62,000 nucleotides of DNA from Tubiluchus corallicola. Taxonomy: Eukaryota > Priapulida > Priapulimorpha > Priapulimorphida > Tubiluchidae. Made by a program: the position numbers and the translations under genes. Location of the stretch: positions 1 to 62,000 of the forward strand of contig JAQGDQ010000267.1 of assembly GCA_030141605.1 (NCBI GenBank), given 5' to 3'. Positions 12,579-23,203 of the stretch are shown one piece after another (within the stretch, counting starts at the first letter, position 1; each line of letters begins with the position of its first letter). A model generated the notes under the pieces. That model saw nothing but the letters and a program-made list of their open reading frames with translations, did not search any database and had not been told where the DNA came from.

Positions 12579-14060
12579 GTTGTTGTTCATCAGCCTGATG
12601 TAATAAACGAATTGTAGTCTGTTCGCCATTGCATTAACTTCGTTTATTGTAATATCTAAATGAACTGTTATTAATTATAATTGCATAATATCAAGAACCA
12701 ACTAAACGTCATATGGTATCAGAAGTGGTTGGGCCTCAGGAGGAAATTGGACAGCCAACTTGATTTCTGTGGTTGACAGAAAACTGGTGAGTTGGCTCCA
12801 GCAGTTTCAGTTATTAATGATGGTGAGTGGGAAACGGAGAAGTCTTAGCATACACAGTGTGCAATGCTTTTGCATTGTGCTGGAGAAAAAACACAGGCAA
12901 TAGATAAATCATTTGATAAACATGATAAAGGAGGGAATTATAATAACTGTAAGTAATTGATGGTGTAGCTATGAGGGGTTCTCGTGTTGTCATGCTACAG
13001 AAGCTGCAAAGAGATTTTTTGAACAAGATTCATGCCAGACATATGGGTTTAGAAAAGTGCAGACAAAGAGCATGTGGTTCAGTTTATTGGCCATCAGGAT
13101 GATTGAAAGATAAAGTGAAGAACTGTGATGCAAGTCTAATATACAGAGATATGTGGCTACACGAACCATTGCTGTCACATAATGTACCATCTGCCTGTCA
13201 GACTTACATATTTTTAGATAAATGCATCCACAATGATTACCAGATCCACGTTTCGTGAAGTCAACACCAAATGCGGTAAAGACACTTATTGCTTACGAAG
13301 CCACCATATTCATATTGCATATCCATACAACTGCACATATACACCAAGGAATACACATATAGAACTAAAATTCAAAACCAAGAACAAACTCGATGAGATG
13401 GAATGTAATGGGGTCATACGGAAAATAATTGAATCTATTAACTGTATCTCTAGTATAACCTTTATCTGGATCCAAAACATCTGAACAAAGAGCAGAAACG
13501 ACCACATTACCATACCCCCAGGCTTGAAGAATTGACACATACCGTTTCAGTAAATCACAGTATTTCAGCAAACTTGATGTTAGGAATGGATACTGCTCGG
13601 TATGCCTCGATGAGGAATCAGAGAAACTCACAGCATTCCAAACACCTTTTAGTCGGCATGTGTACCAGAGATTACTATTCAGTTAATCATTGTCTCAAGA
13701 CATATTCCAGTACAGAAGGGACATCATCCCTGAACAATGTGATGGATCAATTGGAATAACTTGTCATTCAAATAGATGACATTGTGGTGGGAAAATCCAG
13801 AAAGGAACTCAATCACAACTTACATCAGCTCATGCAACTAGCAGCTGTAAACAGATGAGTGTTTAATTCAGGCAAAATGTCGTATCAGGAAGAGAAGTAT
13901 CACATTCTTTGGAGAAACACTATTTACAGAGTTTGTTGGTCGACCCCTAACATCGACTCTCAATGCACGAAGGTATTGCTGGCATTGAGGCATGCAACCT
14001 GCCTTTTGTAACCAACCAATGCATCAGTAAACTAACGCAAATTTAGTTCACAATTTTGTG
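12579..14060 (+). mobile_element. Degenerate Ty3/gypsy-like LTR element (element A)
   Basis: A possible short LTR runs from TGTTGTTG at 12579 to GTCA at 12711, with AATAAA near 12601. Two bases later comes TGGTATCAGAAGTGG at 12714, which looks like the tRNA primer-binding site of gypsy-type elements. A broken reverse transcriptase follows at 13.4-14.0 kb. The gag region and most of pol are lost or unreadable, and I see no 3' LTR. The LTR limits are approximate. Confidence 0.5.
13370..13990 (+). pseudogene. Ty3/gypsy reverse transcriptase fragment
   Basis: Read across several frames, this stretch follows the N-terminal part of a gypsy-type reverse transcriptase: a K-L-(x)4-NGVIRKI-like approach, then LDPKHLNKEQKRPHYHTPRLEEL at about 13466-13533 (the motif preceding the finger/palm), then a region ending in LDEESEKLTAFQTPF-like residues (13595-13650). 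Stops and frameshifts separate the blocks and the catalytic YxDD box is not visible. It is a dead fragment of element A. Confidence 0.65.
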
Positions 14061-14706
14061 CACAGAAAAAGATTGAGACAGAGGGGGAAGAAATGGGAGT
14101 GTTTTCTGATGCCGTCTTTTGTTTCGCTCAATCGGTTTTGCTTCGAATTTTTATTGCCTTAAAGTCTCAGACAAACTATAGGAAATTTTAGAGTCAAAAT
14201 GGTGCATACTCGTGAGTCTCATTTAAAATTAACATTTATTTTGATCTATAATATAAATTTAATGATATTTGTTTTTTAAAAACCCATACAAATGATCTCT
14301 GTTTTGACAGATTTCACCTTGTTGTTGGCTCCCAGTCACACATGGTTGACACACGTGTTCCTACAAAAGGCCTGGGAATGCGATATTGAAATGATTACCA
14401 TATCAGCAAGAAATCAGCTCGAAACGTCCACAATCTGCATTGTTTACACGGTGACAAAACTGATTAGTACATCGGTTCTTACGATCTGGACAGTACTTTG
14501 AACAACGCTGCTTAACTAGCCAATCTGGTGATGTAAGTGAACTGCATTTAGAGTTAATCGTGTTGGCAGTAGTCTTTTCGTGAATTACATGACCTTTTCA
14601 AAGTGAAAGGTATAATTGGACTTGTTCTTTGACAATGTCGTTTTTAAATTGTCTCATGAAGATAATAAATTAAGATTACCCTGGGACGATCAACGGCTGC
14701 TTTACA

Positions 14707-14812
14707 TAATGGAAAAGGGTATTCACAAATGCTGTGTCCATTTAGAAATGATAACCCTGTGTTTCATAATGGAAAAAGGTATTCACAAATGCTGCATCCA
14801 TTTAGAAATGTA
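14707..14812 (+). repeat. About 60-bp tandem duplication
   Basis: Two copies of a unit beginning CATAATGGAAAARGGTATTC and running through CATTTAGAAATG lie head to tail, differing by a few substitutions and one indel. The second copy runs into the longer 251-bp array. Confidence 0.8.
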
Positions 14813-15640
14813 ACCCTGTGTTTCCCAATAACAACTGTGATTGCTGTAGTCCTTGGCGATTTATAGCAGCTTCTTTAGTGTGCTCAGACATTCAGTGAAG
14901 TGCAAAAATACAGGCGAGATAAAAAGAAGATTTCCGGGATTGAAGAAGAAGAGTAGAGGTGCCACAACATTGTGAAAGAAATTCTCGAACGAGTTTTTCT
15001 GCTCCTTGTTGACTTCCTTGTATTGGATCCAGGTTCCAAATGCTGCATCCATTTAGAAATGTAACCCTGTGTTTCCCAATAACAACTGTAATTGCTGTAG
15101 TCCTTGGCGATTTATAGCAGCTTCTTTAGTGTGCTCAGACGTTCAGTGAAGTGCAAAAATACAGGCGAGATAAAAAGAAGATTTCCGGGATTGAAGAAGA
15201 AGAGTAGAGGTGCCACAACATTGTGAAAGAAATTCTCGAACGAGTTTTTCTGCTCCTTGTTGACTTCCTTGTATTGGATCCAGGTTCCAAATGCTGCATC
15301 CATTTAGAAATGTAACCCTGTGTTTCCCAATAACAACTGTGATTGCTGTAGTCCTTGGCGATTTATAGCAGCTTCTTTAGTGTGCTCAGACATTCAGTGA
15401 AGTGCAAAAATACAGGCGAGACAAAAAGTAGATTTCCAGGATTGAAGAAGAAGAGTAGAGGTGCAACAACATTGTGAAAGAAATTCTCGAACGAGTTTTT
15501 CTGCTCATCATTGTCAAATTTTTGCTGAGTTTTTCTGCTCCTTGTTGACTTCCTTTGATGTATGAAACTAGTTCGTCCGTGTCAAGGTAGTAAAAATGGC
15601 TCCTCGCTTTCAGTTTATGCTCCATACACCCAACAGCAAG
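14787..15640 (+). repeat. 251-bp tandem array derived from an LTR
   Basis: The word AAATGCTGCATCCATTTAG recurs at about 14787, 15038 and 15289, giving an exact 251-bp period. There are two nearly identical units and a third that diverges after about 15500. Each unit carries the segment that runs TGTGATTGCTGTAG ... GCAGCTTCTTTAGTGTGCTCAG. A diverged single copy of that segment lies after the gypsy integrase at 18.1 kb. The array therefore looks like tandemly amplified LTR sequence. The repeated 63-codon frames on - are a by-product. Confidence 0.85.
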
Positions 15641-15668
15641 CACGGTCCATTTCAGCCGAAAAAATAAA

Positions 15669-15809
15669 TGTTGTTACAGCAAAACACGAGAGTTCCTTGC
15701 ATTTTGTGTTCACTGCCGTCTTTATTTTCTAAAGTGGAAAACAATACATAAAATCTACAGCTATGCAATTTGAACAAAAAACACAGAAGTTCAACAAAAA
15801 ATTACACAG
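15669..15809 (-). mobile_element. Partial LTR, inverted copy
   Basis: This stretch is the reverse complement of 16301-16444 with few mismatches. It is the 3' end of the same LTR in opposite orientation and includes the complemented polyadenylation region. The match stops sharply at TGTTGTTACAG on the outer side and at ATTACACA on the inner side. Confidence 0.75.
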
Positions 15810-15819
15810 AAAATTGCTA

Positions 15820-16028
15820 TGTATTAAATATACAAAAAAACTCACTTCGTACGGCCAAATTGCGCACACCGTTTATGGATTGAAGCATAAAACTAATTGC
15901 TTACATCAAAATTGCACTATCGACATAACACATTGCATTATCCACAAAAAAACAGACAACTCTGCTCGCAATTCCCATCCGTCCCATTCAGTTTTTGTCT
16001 CCCTCGTGCGGGAAAAGGAAAAAACAAA
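15820..16028. other. Spacer between inverted LTR pieces
   Basis: AT-rich spacer with no recognisable coding content. Confidence 0.4.
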
Positions 16029-16444
16029 TGTTATGGGCAATTTGCCCATAACACCCCCACCTCAAAGGGCGCATTGTGCCATTTCCTAAGTAAAGAGTCA
16101 AGGGTCAACTTTATTAACTACCACAAAGTGTTGATCTTACAATCCTTCAACAAAACAGATTTTATGAATTGGACGGGTTAGAATAGAATTCTTGGTCTGT
16201 ATATCTGCAGAGCGAACATTGCCATCATTGCTTCAGTGTGTTTTTATGACTCGTCCCAAGAGCCATTGATTCCTTGGTACCTGATCACTGATGACAACGA
16301 TGTGTAATTGTTTTGTTGAACTTCTGTGTTTTTTGTTCAAATTGCATTGCTGCAGATTTTGTATTGTTTTGTTTTCCACTTTAGAAAATAAAGACGGCAG
16401 TGAACACAAAATGCAAGGAACTCTCGTGTTTTGCTGTAACAACA
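16029..16444 (+). mobile_element. LTR (about 416 bp) of a gypsy-like element
   Basis: It begins TGTTATGGGC at 16029 and ends GTAACAACA at 16444, the TG...CA ends expected of an LTR. The first 25 bases form a near-perfect palindrome (12-base arms, one central base). AATAAA at 16387-16392 lies 52 bases before the end. Its 3' part is repeated in inverted orientation at 15669. I see no target-site duplication. Gypsy pol sequence starts directly after it, so it may be a solo LTR inserted in pol or the result of an internal deletion. Confidence 0.55.
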
Positions 16445-18070
16445 GCGAGTACTGGGACTTCGCCTTAAACTTGTTTCAGGGACATTGATATGGTATCGTG
16501 ATGGAGAAACGAGAATCGTGTTGTTACTAGAAGGCGGTTGTATTCGGTTTGCAGCGAAGATGTCGGCCACTACCCCATTGCCAGGTGGTTGCGACCGGTG
16601 TGCGGGCATTTAAAGCATCAAGCAACAGGAGAGTGGGATAATATAATCAACTCGCAAACACAACGACAATTATATGAAGTTTTAGCATGCGTTTTAGAAG
16701 ATTATCCTGTCCGTGGTCATTGGGCTGTGGATGTCAATGGACAAACTACGCTATGGTGTGATGCTAGTTCACTTGCTGTGGGCGTGGTTTTAGAAATTGA
16801 TGGACAGGTAGTGCAAGATGCTAGCTGGTTGCATAAGAAAAATGACACAGCGCATATTAATATCAGTGAGCTGGAGGCAGCTCTCAAGGGTATTAATCTA
16901 TGTATTAAATGGGGCATACCAAAATTTATGCTGGCTACCGATTCAGTTACCATCAAGGGCTGGCTGAGTACTGCACTTGAAAATACACATAGAATCCGAA
17001 CTCATGGAATGGCAGAAATGCTGGTCAGACAGCGATTAGATCTCATTACAAATTGTGGTAGAACTAGTTAAGTCTGCTGAGAACAAAGCTGATGTGTTAA
17101 CTCGTGTGCCAAGATGGTGGATGAGCTCTGTTGGATGTGATGGACTGTTGTGTGTCATTGATAGGATGGGCGACATGAAGGACGAAGTGCGAAGGATTTA
17201 TTCAGTGCAACACTTTGGTGTTGACTATCTTAGCTGAATTTGGCCTTTCCAATTCTGTATTAACGGATAGTGGTCTTGTTTTCAGAAGCTCATATTTTCA
17301 ATGTCTTTTGCAAGACTGGGACATACATCATGAACTTTCGTGTGCCTATCGAAGCTGTGGTAATGGCTTGATTGAACGATGTCATCGGACAATAAAGAGG
17401 ATGGCTTCTCTTTCAGAGCGGTCCATTTTAGAGATGGTCTTTTGGTATAATAATACCACTAGTGATGCTACTAAAAAGTGCCAAATGAAATTTTGTTTGC
17501 AGCTCGGGCTAGATGTCCGAGCATTCAAGACAGACGTGAACTTGTTGAAAGTTGAAAGAACCGTGTGAAGTGAATTCAGCTCAGAATGTGGATGATTACT
17601 CTGACGTTGCTTTGAATCTGTTTGCAGTTGGGGACCTGGTGTATGTAAAAGGACATAACAATGCATGTACGGAGCCGTGGCTTGGTCCTCACCAAGTAAC
17701 TAGATTGTTCAATATTGTGTCTGTAGAAGTAGATGGTGATGGAGTGCATAGGCATGTGTCACACTGGCACCATTGTCCTGATGCATATGGGGTGCCTGCA
17801 GATGTAAAGGATGTTCGGAAGGTCTCCGGAAAGCAGAGATTGAATTTAGAAGCCGCAAATGTGATTCTGACATGGGCAATGATGAAGACATGGAAAATCT
17901 TGACGGAGATGACTATACATGCAGTGAACAGAACGGCGTTGATGGAGTAGCTGATGATGATTATAGGGACTATGAAGAAAATGTTGTTGTTGACGGCAAT
18001 GGTGGAAACCTTGGTATGTGCCTTCGCCCACTTGAAACTCTGCATCTGCCTTTGCGTTTCAGGAATAACT
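16445..18070 (+). pseudogene. Gypsy-like pol remnant: RNase H and integrase
   Basis: Blocks of a Ty3/gypsy polyprotein appear in order. Downstream-RT connector: VLGLRLKLVSG, then SVCSEDVGHYP and WLRPVCGHLK. RNase H: CDASSLAVGVVLE, INISELEAAL and ATDSVTIKGW, with all three acidic positions visible. Connector: ENKADVLTRVPRWW and the edge of a zinc-binding (HFGVD) region. Integrase core: NSVLTDSGLVF and GNGLIERCHRTIKRM. A C-terminal GDLVYVKG...WLGPHQV segment follows, and then an acidic, possibly unrelated tail. Frames change at about 17070, 17230 and 17560, and the first catalytic Asp of integrase appears deleted. The element cannot move by itself. Confidence 0.8.
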
Positions 18071-18097
18071 AGTGGTGCACCTACGGTGCCTGGGGAG

Positions 18098-18250
18098 GTG
18101 TGCTTGTTGTAGTAATTGGCGATAGCAGCTTCTTTGGTGTGCTCGGACACTCAGTGAAGTGCAAAAATACAGGCAAGATAAAAAGAATATTTCCGGGATT
18201 GAAGAAGAATAGTAGAGGTACAACAACATTGTGAAAAAAATTCTGGAATA
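18098..18250 (+). mobile_element. 3' LTR start of the pol-bearing element
   Basis: A purine-rich GGGGAGG (polypurine tract-like) is followed by TGTGCTTGTTGTAGTAATTGG at about 18098, then by sequence matching the 251-bp array unit at about 80-90% by eye (AGTGCAAAAATACAGG, TTTCCGGGATTGAAGAAGAA). This is the position expected for the 3' LTR of the RNase H/integrase element. It fades after about 18250. Confidence 0.55.
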
Positions 18251-18762
18251 GTTATTATCATTACATAATTCCGTGCTTGAACTTGTGTTTCAAATTCATT
18301 TAATTTGTTTGAATAATAGTTCATGACGAACATAATAACATGCAAACATGCCCAACCTGTCCCATCTAATGAGTTAATTACTGCTAGTGGTAAACCGTGG
18401 TGCCTATTGCCCTCTGGTGTTTACCATCCTAAAAGAAGTTGGGGTGGTATATGATTCATCAGATGAATTTGAAAATGTCTCATTGAACAAACAGTTTCTT
18501 ACTGGCTCAGATCAATAGAATAGCCTTGGAAGTCCTCGTTCATTTGCGGCAAGAGCGTATTGCTATGATATGCAATACTGAGCAAATGTTTCATTCTGTT
18601 CACTCACCTTTGAGTAACTGGATGATCATATGGCTGCACAGAGAAACCAGCAGTCAAAAAACTCTCTCATAATGTCCATACCAGCGATAGCTTATGGCAA
18701 GAAGTCTGTCTTACCTGACACACTGAGAAAGATCTACTTAGTGCATACAAGTATAACGTGTG
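18251..18762. other. Inter-element DNA
   Basis: No clear coding domain. It contains short frames on both strands only. Confidence 0.35.
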
Positions 18763-18904
18763 TGTTGTCAACCTGTAATATGCCATAAACTACTATGCAA
18801 CTCATAATGTTCATCATAATAATAAAGTTTATTTAAATCTATTTGTGGATCTGTTTGCCTTACTATCTAAGAGATAACAAGAGATGGTGTCAGAGATTCG
18901 AGCC
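18763..18904 (+). mobile_element. Candidate LTR and primer-binding site (element C)
   Basis: A candidate short LTR (117 bp) runs from TGTTGTCAACC at 18763 to GATAACA at 18879, with inverted TGTT/AACA ends and AATAAA at 18821. Five bases later comes TGGTGTCAGAGATTCGAGCC at 18885, a gypsy-type primer-binding site. A gag frame starts 420 bases downstream, as expected for a 5' LTR and leader. The LTR start could lie further upstream. Confidence 0.5.
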
Positions 18905-19324
18905 CAGCAGTACTAGCAATACCACGTCGAAAATGCGTGAGTAACTTCTCCACTGAGAAATTTCTTCGACTACCGAATTTCTTTCTCGCCCAGCATGGTG
19001 ATGTATAGTTCGGCACGAGCGACCATGCCGGCGGATGAATATCTGTTGGACTAACTGGTAACACGGTCAGACCGTAGATATGGAATCTGTGGAAAATTCA
19101 ACGATGACGATTGTAGTGCAATTCTATAGTATGCAATGAGCTGCACGGAGAGTTTGCACAACGTGCAACACGGCAAAAAGTAATAAACACAGTGAACTTT
19201 GTATGAATTTTCTAAAATAACAAAGACTGTTTGTATGATGAGTGATGCACAAAGCTGTAACTATGAAGTTATATGATTAACTGTGTGCAAAATTGGTGAT
19301 TGAGCTTTTGTGCAATAATTTATT

Positions 19325-20040
19325 ATGGATGACCACGGCAACCCAGCAGGACCAGTGCCAACATACATTTATGCCAATGATCTGAATGGTATCAAACCGC
19401 TAAGGTTCAGTTGGGACTCTAATGATCTGGCTCAGCAGTTTAAGTCGTTCCGCAGATACTGTGAACTGATGCTAGCCACTCCGGCTTATCAAAACAAGCC
19501 AGCAGCAGAAATTGTCAATTATATCCTACTATGGATGGGACCATGTGCTGTATAAATATTTGACAATTGAACACATTTATCTGAAGATGATAAGCAAAAT
19601 CCAACCACTGTGTGGGAAGTGTTCAATAATTACTCTGAACCTAAAGCTAATTTTCGCCTGTCAACGTTCCAATTACACAAGAGGCACCAGGACAATGAGT
19701 CTGCCAACAGTTTTGTCACCCATCTTAAGGTGCAAGCGAATAAATATAATCTTGGGAATTTACAGGCAGTCGATGATAGCATCATTCACCAAATTATTAA
19801 AGGCACCACAAAAAAACTTTTAGATCAAGATCCAGCCAACTTATCATTGGATCGCACACTTGATCTCGCATGGATTGACGAGTCAACACAGGCACAGATG
19901 CAACTATTCTAATGACAGATCATGTGGCAACTGTGGTGGCAGTATCCATGGACAGACAAGTTTGTTCAGCGAGAAATCAGAAATGCAATAAGTGTGGCAG
20001 GGACTGGACACTGGGGAAATGTATGTCGTATCATGAGAAA
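19325..20040 (+). pseudogene. Gypsy-type gag (capsid + zinc knuckle), frameshifted
   Basis: The first frame (19325-19555) begins with a gag-like capsid: FSWDSNDLAQQFKSF, YCELML and VNYILLWMGP. A second frame (about 19610-19912) continues it with TVWEVFNNYSEPKANFRL and NSFVTHLKVQANKY. The frames are separated by a frameshift near 19550-19600. Nucleocapsid knuckles follow, CGNCGGSIHG at about 19924-19953 and CNKCGRDWTLGKC at about 19984-20022, and a one-base frameshift separates them. This is a dead copy belonging to the LTR/primer site at 18.8 kb. Confidence 0.75.
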
Positions 20041-20479
20041 TAGAAGTAGTTCCAGACCACGGCAAATTCAAGCCGGAAGTAGAACAATGTGGAACAGAGG
20101 CTTTGGAACTCTGGAACAATGGCAACAAACATGATACCACCACACGAGAAAATGAACTGCACCAAATGTGATTTGCTCAGCAACTGGGATTTCTCTTGGG
20201 ATGCATTCCATAATTACGAAATAGCTACAGGTTTGGTAGACGAAAATGAACAATGTTCGAGTAACAACCTTGTTATCAGTCATGGGCAGGGAACGTCATA
20301 AAACCTTAGAACTTACGGAGGAAGAACGCCTAAATGTGGACACGATCATGTAAAGAATGCACCTAAATTTTCAACCCACTTATTCACTCATTGGGACAAC
20401 ATATGTTTGTTTCTCTAAGTGCAGGCAATACTTGTGATGAAACACTTGATGATTATGATGAAAAATCATTTTGGGCCCA

Positions 20480-20800
20480 AACATTTAATTATGATGTCCA
20501 GTTATAAATTTCGTCATGAAAACACTGTGCTGGGGAAACAGTTATGAGTTATGTTGCATCCCTGAAAGAAAAGTCTACTCATTACAATTTTAGTGCACTA
20601 ACTGATGAAATGGTCAGAGACCATCAGAGACCAACACATTGAAAAAACTAATTCAACACATTCATGAACGACTGTTAATGGAACCAGATACATTAATTCT
20701 TCAAAATGCAACTCAAATAGAAAATGCATTAAACAAATCCCGAGCAGTAAGCAACGAATTAGGCAGAACTAGTGAAGCCATGCTAAAGTAAAACTAGAGC
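20480..20800 (+). pseudogene. Second gypsy gag fragment (different lineage)
   Basis: Around 20536-20600 one frame reads VMSYVASLKEKSTHYNF...LTDEMVRD. After a short duplication/frameshift it continues IHERLLMEPDTLILQNATQIENAL. This is the conserved gag core of another common metazoan gypsy lineage (FVAELRxLAxHCxFG...LxDMLRDRLV). It is distinct from the gag at 19.3 kb, so two elements are juxtaposed. Confidence 0.55.
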
Positions 20801-21477
20801 AACCTAGAGTGCAGGGAGTTGGACTAAAGCATCCAAAACAATCAAAATCGCATCAGTTCAGTTTGCCTAAAAGGAACACTGCTAATGCACTTGTACAGGC
20901 TGTATAACACATACTGTAGCACCTAGGTCTCAATTTCTCACATTTGTGCAGTTTACACCATCACCTATAACAGCAGCTAGGCCTTCAAGTGTTACAGTTG
21001 GGAAGCCTACGCTAGGATCTATTGTACTTGGGCCTCCAACTGTCACTGTTGCACAGCCTGCATCACCACTAGGCTAAGAGGGTATGCAGCACAACATTTT
21101 GCTCAACAACAGCTTAGAATATGGCAAGATGGGATTTGAACCACTTGGCAAGATGGGATTTGAACCACTTCTCATTCTGTTTACTGAAGTTCATGGCATA
21201 TAGGTAAATACAACAGATTTTTTGGAGTATGACTATTTTTCAGTACTTTACAACAATGATCTGTGGAAATGTTTTGTTATGGAAACCAATAGGTGGGCAA
21301 ATCATGAAAGGATGGAAAAATCCGGATGCAGAGTGCAGAAATGGACACCTATAATGAAAACTAAACTAAAACAGTGATACCCCTCTCTGTTGGGTATTGC
21401 AAAAAATTTGTAAGATCAAATGACAGTGTGGAAAGACAATATTGTAAACATATTGTAATGAAGCTTTAGGCCACTAC
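20801..21477. other. Repeat-derived non-coding DNA
   Basis: No intact frame. It contains a 24-bp tandem duplication at 21122. Confidence 0.4.
21122..21169 (+). repeat. 24-bp tandem duplication with tRNA-complement-like sequence
   Basis: Two perfect copies of a unit beginning TGGCAAGATGGGATTTGAAC. The reverse complement contains GGTTCAAATC (a B-box/T-loop word) and ends in CCA, as an LTR-element primer-binding site would. The T stem implied does not pair well, so the assignment is weak. Confidence 0.5.
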
Positions 21478-23203
21478 ATGTATATTGAACATGTAATTTG
21501 CTCACAACGATTGAAATATAATCTAGAAAATATGAGGGTTTTAAATGATGGTGATAATTTATCAAATCACCTTCTGATTGAACTGGCTATAAATGTTAAT
21601 AATGTACTTAATAGAGACAGTACCTATAAACCTAAAAAGCAGACGCATATGAAATGGAAAAATATTGATTTACAAAGATACCAAACGGAAATTGAAACCA
21701 ATTTAAGAAATGTGTGTGTTCCTTTTCATTTATTAAGAAACTGCATTAATGGATGTAATGATCTAGAACATCGTAAGACGTTATATATCTTTTATGCAAA
21801 TATTGTTCATGGAAAAACTGCTGTTCCATGCTGTCCCCCAGGTTTACAGAAGCACTGGTGGAATAACGAATTATCTGTGCTAAAACAGGAATCGATTTAT
21901 GCTCACGTGCAGTGGAAAGCTGCTGGCCAGCCCAGACAAGGTGATATTAATGAGTTAAGACTACAAAAGAAAAAAAGCTTACAAAAAAGCTATAAGTAAT
22001 GCCCAAAAAAATGTCGAAAAAAGTAACAATGAACAAATGTATACTGAATTGATGGGCAAGAATATGAATAGTTTTTGGAAAATATGGAAGAAACGACATT
22101 GTCCAAAAAACGTAAAGTACACTAATAAGCTTAATGATGCTGTTGGATTAAAACTTGTATTAAATGAGTTTAAGCTTGGGTTTGAAAAAATATTTCAACC
22201 AGATGATATTGTCAAGGATGAATCTTTGAAGACAGATGTACTTACTAAACTAACTAATTATTCTGAGGGCTCGTTATATGACTGTACTGTTAGTGTAGAT
22301 GAAATATATGCCATGATACAAACCATGAGCAAAGGTAAATCAGCAGGCTATGATCAAATATATGCTGAACATTTGTTATATGCTCCTGAGTATTATCACT
22401 GTACGAAGGTACAATGCTGTTTAATCTTATATACATATACATACACTGTTATGTGCCAAATGATTTTGGGAAAGGAATAATTATACCTGTTGTTAAAGAT
22501 AACAATGGCGACCTACCAGATTTCAATAATTATCGTGCAGTGACTCTATCTCCCACTATCTCAAAATCATTTGAATCTGTTTTACTGGCAATATTCGGTG
22601 ATTGCGTAGAAAGTGACGAATTACAATTCGGTTTTAAAGTTGAATCAAGCTGCAATCATGCCATATATACCATAAAAGAAACTGTAAATTTTTTCACCGC
22701 AAGGAATAATCCTCTAAATGTCGCATTTCTAGATTGTCTCAAGGTTAAAAAGGAAATTCATTGGTTCGTGAATAATATTCTCTCAAGTATGGGCCATAAT
22801 CGTAATGACATAGTAGCTAAAAATTCTGATCAATACATATTGTCTACCCATTTTGTTATACGGATGCGAAATTGGGGGTATATCAAACAATGAAGTTAAT
22901 GGCGTTAGGGTAAAATGGACCACTGCTTATAGAAAAATATTCGGTTTTAATCAAAAAAGGTTTTTAGGTTTTCGGTTTTGTGGCGCAATGCCTGCGAATT
23001 ATTTAATAGATACTCGAAAATTAAACTTTGTGAGAAATATTGCAAAGTCTTGCAAATTGAGAATTCCAAAGCTATGCTATTATGCAAATAACAGTCAAGT
23101 AAATTTAAGATTTAAATATGGTTGTACTGTAGATCTAAACGAAAATGTTAAATTAAAGGCTAAGAACTCATTTAAAGATTATGTTTTAAGATATCTATTA
23201 TAG
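21478..23203 (+). pseudogene. LINE reverse transcriptase remnant (non-LTR retrotransposon)
   Basis: The first frame starts in the end of an AP-endonuclease (NLSNHLLIELAI) and runs through the RT N-terminal linker (GLQKHWWNNELSVLKQ). Next come RT motifs KGKSAGYDQIYAEHLLYAP (about 22330-22386), FGKGIIIPVVKDNNGDLPDF (22465-22524), NYRAVTLSPTISKSFESVLL and an AFLDC core. The YADD catalytic box is absent: sequence jumps to the C-terminal end (GCEIGGISNNEVN, then WTTAYRKIFGFNQ). Frames change at about 22000, 22450 and 22870. It is 5'-truncated and internally deleted. Confidence 0.75.

Noticed and set aside
14861-15643. Three similar minus-strand frames of 63-85 codons as a gene family
   Set aside because: They are copies created by the 251-bp tandem array; no start context, domain or splice structure.
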